Assembly (NCBI RefSeq): GCF_035762905.1
Contig: NZ_DASUCC010000121.1
Span: 1-64,000, forward strand
Direction of reading: 5' to 3'
DNA: 64,000 nt
Origin: DASYTH01 sp035762905
Lineage (GTDB): Bacteria; Actinomycetota; Actinomycetes; Mycobacteriales; Pseudonocardiaceae
The notes under the pieces were generated by a model. The model was given only the letters and a program-made list of their open reading frames with translations. It was not told the DNA's origin and made no database searches. This document shows positions 58,958 through 64,000 of the stretch, in pieces. The position numbers and the translations under genes are program-made. Numbering within the stretch: the stretch's first letter is position 1; each line of letters opens with the position of its first letter.

Positions 58958-60046
58958 TCACCGGTCCCGGCGACTGGCCGCCACGGCGAGTTCGGCCAGC
59001 CTGGAGGCCGCCGGCTCGGCCAGCCGGGCCTCGGTGAGCGCGGTCACCGCGGAGCCGGTGAGGGCCTCGATCCGCCGCTCGACGGCGTCGACCGCGCCGA
59101 CGCCGGTGAGCACGTCGCGGATCCGCTCGATGGCCGGCGGGGCGAGGTCGGCATCGCCGAGGGCGGCGCGCAGCATCGCGGCGTCGGCGCCGCGGCCGGC
59201 CCGCTCGGCGAGTTGGAGGCCGAGCGCGACCAGCAGGGTGCGCTTGCCCTCGCGCAGGTCGTCGCCGGCCGGCTTGCCGGTGGCCCGGGTGTCGCCGAAC
59301 ACACCGAGCAGGTCGTCGCGCAGCTGGAAGGCCACCCCGACGTCGGCGCCGAACCGGCGCACCGCGGCGAGCGTGCGCTCGTCCGCCCCGGCCAGCGCCG
59401 CGCCGAGGTGCAGCGGCCGTTCCACGGTGTAGGCCGCGGTCTTCATCTGGGCGACGGCCAGCGCGGCGCCGGCCGACTCGTCTCCGGTGGCCTGAACCAG
59501 CACGTCGAGGAACTGCCCGGCGAGCACCTCGGACCGCATCGCCTGCCAGGCCTCCCGGGCGCCGGCCGGTGGGCGGGCGCCGTCCACGCCGGCGAACATG
59601 TCCTCCGCCCAGGCCAGCGCCAGATCGCCGATCAGGACGGCGGCGGCCATGCCGAACCGGTCCGGATCGCCCAGCCACTGCTTGGTGCGGTGCGTGTCCG
59701 CGAACGCCACGTGCACGGTGGGTGATCCGCGGCGCACCGCGGAGGCGTCCATCAGGTCGTCGTGCACCAGCGCGCAGGCCTGCAGCAGCTCGAGCGCGCT
59801 GATCGTGCGCAGTACCACCGCCGCCCGCTCACCGCCGGCCGCGCCGCCCGCACCGCGCCAGCCCCACCAGGCGAACGTGGGCCGGATCCGCTTGCCGCCG
59901 CCGAGCACGAACCCGGTCAGCGCGTCGACCGCATCGGCGAAGGCGGGGGCCCGTGCCACGAGGTCGGCCCGGCGCTGGGCCAGATATCGGGCGAGGGCAT
60001 CCTCGACGCTGGCCGGGACGTCGTCGTCGATCACGGCTGCGCGCAC
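58958..60046 (-). CDS. idsA: Polyprenyl (geranylgeranyl-type) diphosphate synthase
   Basis: A 362-aa trans-prenyltransferase, equivalent to Rv2173 (idsA2). The first Asp-rich motif is in LVHDDLMDASAVRRG and the second in FQLRDDLLGVFGDTRATGKP. GGGKRIRPTFAWWGW is the isopentenyl-diphosphate site, with an extended Gly/Ala stretch after it. The second motif has Gly where DDxxD is usual, which is common in actinobacterial enzymes. Chain length cannot be decided. The phytoene-synthase-like gene on the same strand 1.5 kb downstream could use its product. Confidence 0.93.
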   Translation of the reverse strand: MRAAVIDDDVPASVEDALARYLAQRRADLVARAPAFADAVDALTGFVLGGGKRIRPTFAWWGWRGAGGAAGGERAAVVLRTISALELLQACALVHDDLMDASAVRRGSPTVHVAFADTHRTKQWLGDPDRFGMAAAVLIGDLALAWAEDMFAGVDGARPPAGAREAWQAMRSEVLAGQFLDVLVQATGDESAGAALAVAQMKTAAYTVERPLHLGAALAGADERTLAAVRRFGADVGVAFQLRDDLLGVFGDTRATGKPAGDDLREGKRTLLVALGLQLAERAGRGADAAMLRAALGDADLAPPAIERIRDVLTGVGAVDAVERRIEALTGSAVTALTEARLAEPAASRLAELAVAASRRDR

Positions 60047-60108
60047 CCGCTCATCGTGCGGGATAACGGCGGTAACCGCTGCGTCGGGGCTCCATTACTG
60101 TGGTTCGC

Positions 60109-60996
60109 ATGACCGCAGTAGTGGACCGGCTGCGCCGTGACCGGCCCGTGTTCTCCGTCGAGTTCATGCCGCCGCGCGACGACGAGGACGAGCTGCGGCT
60201 GTGGAACGCGATCCGCGCGCTTGAGGGCCTCGACCCGGCGTTCGTCTCGGTGACCTACGGGGCGGGCGGGTCCAGCCGGGACCGCACCATCCGGACCACC
60301 GGCCGGGTGGCCAGGGAGACCACGCTGACCACGATGGCGCACCTGACCGCGGTCGAACACTCGATCGCCGAGCTGCGCAACGTGATCGGCTGGTACGCGG
60401 CCCTCGGCGTGCGGAACATCCTGGCGCTGCGGGGCGATCCGCCGGGCGACCCGATGGGCGAGTGGGTGCGGCACCCGGAGGGCCTGGCCTACGCCGACGA
60501 GTTGGTCCGGCTGGTCCGGGAGCTCGGCGACTTCTGCGTCGGGGTGGCCGCGTTCCCGTACGGGCACCCGCGATCGGCCGACGTGGAGACCGACACCGAC
60601 CACCTGGTCCGCAAGCTGCGCGCCGGCGCCGACTTCGCCATCGCCCAGCTGTTCTTCCAGGCCGACGACTTCCTGCGGCTGCGCGACCGGGTGGCCGCGC
60701 GCGGCTGCGAGGCGCTGATGGTCCCGGGGATCATGCCGCTGACCACGCCGCGGGTGCTGAGCAAGAGCGTGGAGCTGTCCGGCGCTCAGGTGCCGCCCGA
60801 ACTGGCCGCCCGGCTCGACCCGCTGGTGGACGACGCCGCGGCGTTCCGGGCGGAGGGCATGAACGTGGTCACCGAGCTGTGCGAGCGGCTGCTCGCCGAG
60901 GGCGTTCCGGTGCTGCACTTCTACACGTTCAACCGGTCCAAGGCGACCATCGAGGTGGTCGACCGGCTCAACCTGGTGCCGAGCCGTACCAGCTGA
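60109..60996 (+). CDS. metF: Methylenetetrahydrofolate reductase
   Basis: A 295-aa enzyme making 5-methyl-THF for methionine synthesis. It has FSVEFMPPRDDEDELRLW with the catalytic Glu, FVSVTYGAGGSSRDRTI, NILALRGDPPGD (folate-binding Asp) and GADFAIAQLFFQADDFLRL. ATG 60109 has TACTGT (60096-60101) ending 7 nt upstream; ATG 60100 would fall inside that element. It corresponds to Rv2172c, where an atypical flavin-light enzyme has been described. The 3' end overlaps the convergent lppM by 29 bp. Confidence 0.96.
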   Translation: MTAVVDRLRRDRPVFSVEFMPPRDDEDELRLWNAIRALEGLDPAFVSVTYGAGGSSRDRTIRTTGRVARETTLTTMAHLTAVEHSIAELRNVIGWYAALGVRNILALRGDPPGDPMGEWVRHPEGLAYADELVRLVRELGDFCVGVAAFPYGHPRSADVETDTDHLVRKLRAGADFAIAQLFFQADDFLRLRDRVAARGCEALMVPGIMPLTTPRVLSKSVELSGAQVPPELAARLDPLVDDAAAFRAEGMNVVTELCERLLAEGVPVLHFYTFNRSKATIEVVDRLNLVPSRTS

Positions 60997-61678
60997 GGTT
61001 CGCCTGGGCCTGCTCGGCGGCGAACTGCTTGCGGCTGTGCCGGTGCACGAGCAGGGCGAGCAGCAGCACGATCAGCGCGACGCCGACCGCCGCGCCGCCC
61101 ATGATCAGCGCCCACTTGATCCACGAGCCGCCGGAGGTGTCGGTGTACTCGGCGGTCACGCCGAACTCGGTGACCGCGCCGGGCTTGGGCGACCAGCTGA
61201 TCGTGCCCGCGTCGTTGAGCCCGTTGGTCCGGTTGATCGAGCCCGGGAACGCCATCCTGATCTGCACGTCGGCCCGGTCGGAAGGCAGCTGGGTCAGGTC
61301 GATCGAGCCGGCCATCGAGACCAGGTCGCCGGAGCGGCGGAAGCTCAACCGGTACTGGGTGTTGCCGGTGACGATCGTCTCGCTGAGCACGGACACGTCG
61401 GCGAAGCGCAGCTCGGAGAAGGTCACCTTCTGTCCGACGTAGCCGTCCGCGGCGTACTTCTCCATCCGCACCCGGTCGGCGAGCTCGGCCGGGATGGTCA
61501 GCGTCGGGCCCTGGTCACCGTCCTTTGTGGGCAGTGCGGCGATGATCATCTCGCCGGACACCAGGTCGTCCTGGGACACCGCGAGCGCGACGTGCATCCG
61601 CACACACCCGGACAGCGACAGCATGGCCAGCAGGGCGAGCAGCGCGAGGGCCAGCAGCCGGCGGGATCGGGGGCGCAC
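60968..61678 (-). CDS. lppM: LppM-family lipoprotein (DUF3153)
   Basis: A 236-aa lipoprotein equivalent to Rv2171. The signal ends with lipobox LSGC (Cys25). A beta-rich domain spans residues about 26-185, and a C-terminal transmembrane helix (ALIMGGAAVGVALIVLLLALL) ends in a short basic tail. LppM in mycobacteria is linked to phosphatidylinositol-mannoside binding and phagosome modulation. With PimB' in the same window, a PIM-related role is plausible. GTG 61678 is the start. Confidence 0.9.
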   Translation of the reverse strand: MRPRSRRLLALALLALLAMLSLSGCVRMHVALAVSQDDLVSGEMIIAALPTKDGDQGPTLTIPAELADRVRMEKYAADGYVGQKVTFSELRFADVSVLSETIVTGNTQYRLSFRRSGDLVSMAGSIDLTQLPSDRADVQIRMAFPGSINRTNGLNDAGTISWSPKPGAVTEFGVTAEYTDTSGGSWIKWALIMGGAAVGVALIVLLLALLVHRHSRKQFAAEQAQANLSWYGSAPG

Positions 61679-61720
61679 GCCGTCATCCTGCCAGGACGTG
61701 TCCCGGGTAGCGTGCCAGGT

Positions 61721-63391
61721 ATGGCGTCAGTGCACTCCCTGTCCGACCGGTTCGTCGACGAGTACGTGGCCCTCGATCCGGTCGCCGCGACGTTCCAGGG
61801 CGTCCCCGGGTACGACGACAAGCTCACCGACTACTCCCCGGACGGCCACGCGGCCCGGGCCGAGGTGAGCGCCCGGGCGCTGCGCGACATGGACTCGGCG
61901 CGGCCCGACGGCGACGGCGAGCGGATCGCCAAGGCGGTGTTCACCGAGCGGATCGGGCTCGACCTCGAACTGCACGAGGCCGGACTGCACGCCGCCGCGC
62001 TGAACGTGATCGAGAGCCCGCCGCAGGTGGTGCGGGGCGTGTTCGACCTGATGCCGACCGAAACGGCCGAGCACTGGGCGACGATCGCCGCCCGGCTGGC
62101 CCGGGTGCCGGAGGCGCTCGCCGGCTACCGCGGCGCGCTGCGGCACAGCGCCGGGAAGGGCATCGTCGCGGCCGTCCGCCAGGTGACCAAGGTGGCCGAG
62201 CAGTGCACGGTGTGGGCCGGGGACAACGGCCGGCCGTCGTTCTTCGCCGGGTTCGTCTCCGGCGCCGCCGGGGTGCCGGAGATGCTGCGGGCGGACCTGG
62301 ACGCCGGGGCGCGCGCGGCCGCGTCGGCCTACGCCGAACTGGCCACGTTCCTGCGGGAGAGCATCGCGCCGCTGGCGCCTGCGGAGGACGCGGTCGGCGC
62401 GGACGCCTACCGACTGTGGTCGCGGCTGTACCTGGGCGCGGCGATCGACCTCACCGAGGCCTACGAGTGGGGCTGGGCCGAGTTCACCCGGATCGAGGCG
62501 GAGATGAAGGTGGTGTCCGGCCGGATCCGGGCCGGTGCCACCCTGGCCGAGGCGGCAGCCGTGCTGGACGCCGACCCGCGCTACCGGCTGTCCGGCACCC
62601 GGGCGCTTGCCGAGTGGATGCAGCGGCTGTCCGACCAGGCCCTAGCCGACCTGCGCGACGTGCACTTCGAGATCCCGGACCGGCTGATGCGGCTGGACTG
62701 CAAGATCGCCCCGCCGGGCGGCACCGTCGGCGCGTACTACACCAGCCCGAGCGACGACTTCAGCCGCCCGGGACAGATGTGGTGGTCGGTGCCGGCGGAC
62801 CGGGAGGAGTTCCTGACCTGGCGCGAGACCAGCACCGTCTACCACGAGGGCGTGCCTGGGCATCACCTGCAGATCGCCACCGCGGTGCACGAAGCGGCCC
62901 GGCTCAACCGGTTCCAACGGCTGCTCGCCTGGGTGCCGGGCTACGGCGAGGGTTGGGCGCTCTACGCCGAGCGGCTGATGCGCGAGTTCGGCTACCTCGA
63001 CGACGACGGCGACCTGCTCGGCATGCTCGACGCGCACCTGTTCCGGGCGGCCCGGGTGATCGTCGACATCGGCATGCACCTCAAGCTCGCCATCCCGCCC
63101 GGCACCGGCTTCCACGAGGGCGAGCGCTGGACCCCCGACCTCGGCCTCGAGTTCATGTCCACCAGGACGATCACCGACCACGCGCACGTGGTCGACGAGA
63201 TCGACCGCTACCTCGGCTGGCCCGGGCAGGCCCCGGCGTACAAGCTCGGCGAGCGCCTCTGGCTGGCCGCCCGCGACGACCTGCGCGCCCGGCACGGCGC
63301 GGCGTTCGACCTCAAGACCTTCCACATGGCGGCGCTGCGCATGGGCCCGATGGGGCTGGACACCCTCCGGGAGTCCCTGGCCGCCCTCTGA
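61721..63391 (+). CDS. DUF885 family metallopeptidase-like protein
   Basis: A 556-aa helical protein of the M2/M3-like DUF885 family. The zinc signature VYHEGVPGHHLQIATAVHE lies at about residues 373-391, with downstream EGWALYAERLMREFGYL supplying the third ligand. No signal peptide is present, so it is cytosolic. ATG 61721 (MASVHSLSDRFVDEYV) follows TAGCGT (61708-61713) by 7 nt, consistent with a leaderless message. The substrate is unknown. Confidence 0.9.
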   Translation: MASVHSLSDRFVDEYVALDPVAATFQGVPGYDDKLTDYSPDGHAARAEVSARALRDMDSARPDGDGERIAKAVFTERIGLDLELHEAGLHAAALNVIESPPQVVRGVFDLMPTETAEHWATIAARLARVPEALAGYRGALRHSAGKGIVAAVRQVTKVAEQCTVWAGDNGRPSFFAGFVSGAAGVPEMLRADLDAGARAAASAYAELATFLRESIAPLAPAEDAVGADAYRLWSRLYLGAAIDLTEAYEWGWAEFTRIEAEMKVVSGRIRAGATLAEAAAVLDADPRYRLSGTRALAEWMQRLSDQALADLRDVHFEIPDRLMRLDCKIAPPGGTVGAYYTSPSDDFSRPGQMWWSVPADREEFLTWRETSTVYHEGVPGHHLQIATAVHEAARLNRFQRLLAWVPGYGEGWALYAERLMREFGYLDDDGDLLGMLDAHLFRAARVIVDIGMHLKLAIPPGTGFHEGERWTPDLGLEFMSTRTITDHAHVVDEIDRYLGWPGQAPAYKLGERLWLAARDDLRARHGAAFDLKTFHMAALRMGPMGLDTLRESLAAL

Positions 63392-63394
63392 CCG

Positions 63395-63958
63395 TCACAA
63401 CGGGAGGTCGCGGCCCAGAACGCCGAACGGCCGGGGGTCGCCGGTGAACCGATAGTTGCGCAGCACGTCGACAAAACCCATGCGGCCGTAGAGGTTCCAC
63501 GCGCGGGACGGGCCCTCGGGGGTGGACAGCAGCACCTTGGCCGCGGCCACGCCGTCGAGCAGCCGGCGTAACAGCTCCGCGCCGATGCCCCGGCCCTGGC
63601 TGTCCGGGTGCACGTGCACCTCGGTCAGCTCGAAGTAGTCGGCGAGCCAGGTGTCGGCGGCGGCCGGGCCGTGCCGCTGGACGATGCCGCGCCGGACCTG
63701 CTCGTGCCACCACTGGCCGGACGCACCCCGGTAGCCGTAGGCGATTCCGACCAGCCGCTCGTCCTGATCCAGGGCCGCGCAGCTGCGCCAGCCGGCGCGC
63801 AGCATGTGCGCGAGCCACATCGGGGCGCGCTGCTCGGCAGTTCCCTTGGGATACCGCATCGCGGTGACGTAGAGCGTGAGCGCCTCACGCAGCCGGGACC
63901 GCAGTTCGTCCGCGGACAGTTCGACAAACCGCTCGACGCGGGGCGGCACGGAGGTCAC
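63395..63958 (-). CDS. GNAT-family N-acetyltransferase (Rv2170-like)
   Basis: A 187-aa acetyltransferase with the acetyl-CoA loop VHVHPDSQGRGIGAELLRRL and the C-terminal AWNLYGRMGFVDVLRNYRF strand-helix typical of the fold. It sits at the locus of Rv2170, a GNAT reported to acetylate lysines and isoniazid. The substrate here is unknown. GTG 63958 follows GGAGGAGGA. It ends 4 bp from the convergent DUF885 stop. The last 42 bp of the window hold only its upstream region. Confidence 0.88.
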   Translation of the reverse strand: MTSVPPRVERFVELSADELRSRLREALTLYVTAMRYPKGTAEQRAPMWLAHMLRAGWRSCAALDQDERLVGIAYGYRGASGQWWHEQVRRGIVQRHGPAAADTWLADYFELTEVHVHPDSQGRGIGAELLRRLLDGVAAAKVLLSTPEGPSRAWNLYGRMGFVDVLRNYRFTGDPRPFGVLGRDLPL

Positions 63959-64000
63959 AGAGGGCCATCCTCCTCCTCGGCGCAGACATGCGTAACCATG

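Noticed and set aside
1..64000. CRISPR array, insertion sequence, prophage, integrase site, tRNA or rRNA
   Set aside because: I looked for regular spaced repeats, transposase or integrase motifs, terminal inverted repeats and cloverleaf sequence with a TTCRANNC arm, and found none.
63991..64000. ATG at the last three bases after TAACC as the start of a divergent gene
   Set aside because: The window ends there, so no coding sequence can be read. The spacing also does not fit the leaderless pattern.

Overview
The window is a 64 kb stretch of very GC-rich actinobacterial chromosome. The host is probably a member of the Pseudonocardiales (Amycolatopsis/Saccharopolyspora type). The evidence is the strong G/C third-position bias, the heavy use of GTG and some TTG starts, a diheme QcrC/QcrA/QcrB plus CtaC/CtaF/CtaE respiratory set, PimB', cobalamin genes, LppM, and a PknL/Rv2175c pair. 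From memory, gene order follows Mycobacterium tuberculosis Rv2219 back to Rv2170 almost gene for gene. The window is therefore conserved core chromosome with a few local insertions and losses. I see no insertion sequence, prophage, CRISPR array, tRNA or rRNA.

Layout. 1-8.1 kb: lipoate and 2-oxoacid dehydrogenase block (lipA, lipB, SDR epimerase, two-lipoyl-domain E2, lpdA), interrupted by a divergent TetR unit with tandem operators. 8.1-18.3 kb: leucyl aminopeptidase, ilvE, cobUTS, an aldo/keto reductase, DUF3043 protein, glycerate kinase, ErpA-like Fe-S carrier, and a 56-aa small gene. 18.3-30.1 kb: adenosine kinase, asnB, and the cytochrome bcc-aa3 genes (ctaC-ctaF, ctaE-qcrCAB) with trpD and an atypical receiver-domain protein between them; a serine-hydrolase lipoprotein is translationally coupled to qcrB. 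30.1-40.6 kb: secreted beta-propeller protein, exonuclease/UvrC-like nuclease, NYN protein, and cell-envelope enzymes (VanY fusion, NlpC/P60 behind a structured leader, metalloprotease, PimB').

40.6-43.7 kb is the main departure from the mycobacterial order. Four overlapping or close genes (two YbaB-like proteins, a WXG-CHAP protein, an EspC-like protein) sit beside a shortened fadD15-like gene that lacks the ATP-binding P-loop and the whole C-terminal half. 43.7-54.0 kb: SRPBCC proteins, ArsA-type ATPase, ROK kinase, acyltransferase, DEDD exoribonuclease, phosphofructokinase, amidase and class II DAHP synthase. 54-64 kb: PASTA kinase PknL and its DNA-binding partner, phytoene-synthase-like and polyprenyl synthases, metF, LppM, a DUF885 peptidase and a GNAT enzyme.

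A regulatory pattern runs through the window. More than twenty genes have a TANNNT hexamer ending 6-8 nt before the start codon and no ribosome-binding site, as expected for leaderless mRNAs. This pattern was used to choose several start codons. Elsewhere genes are coupled by 4-nt NTGA overlaps.
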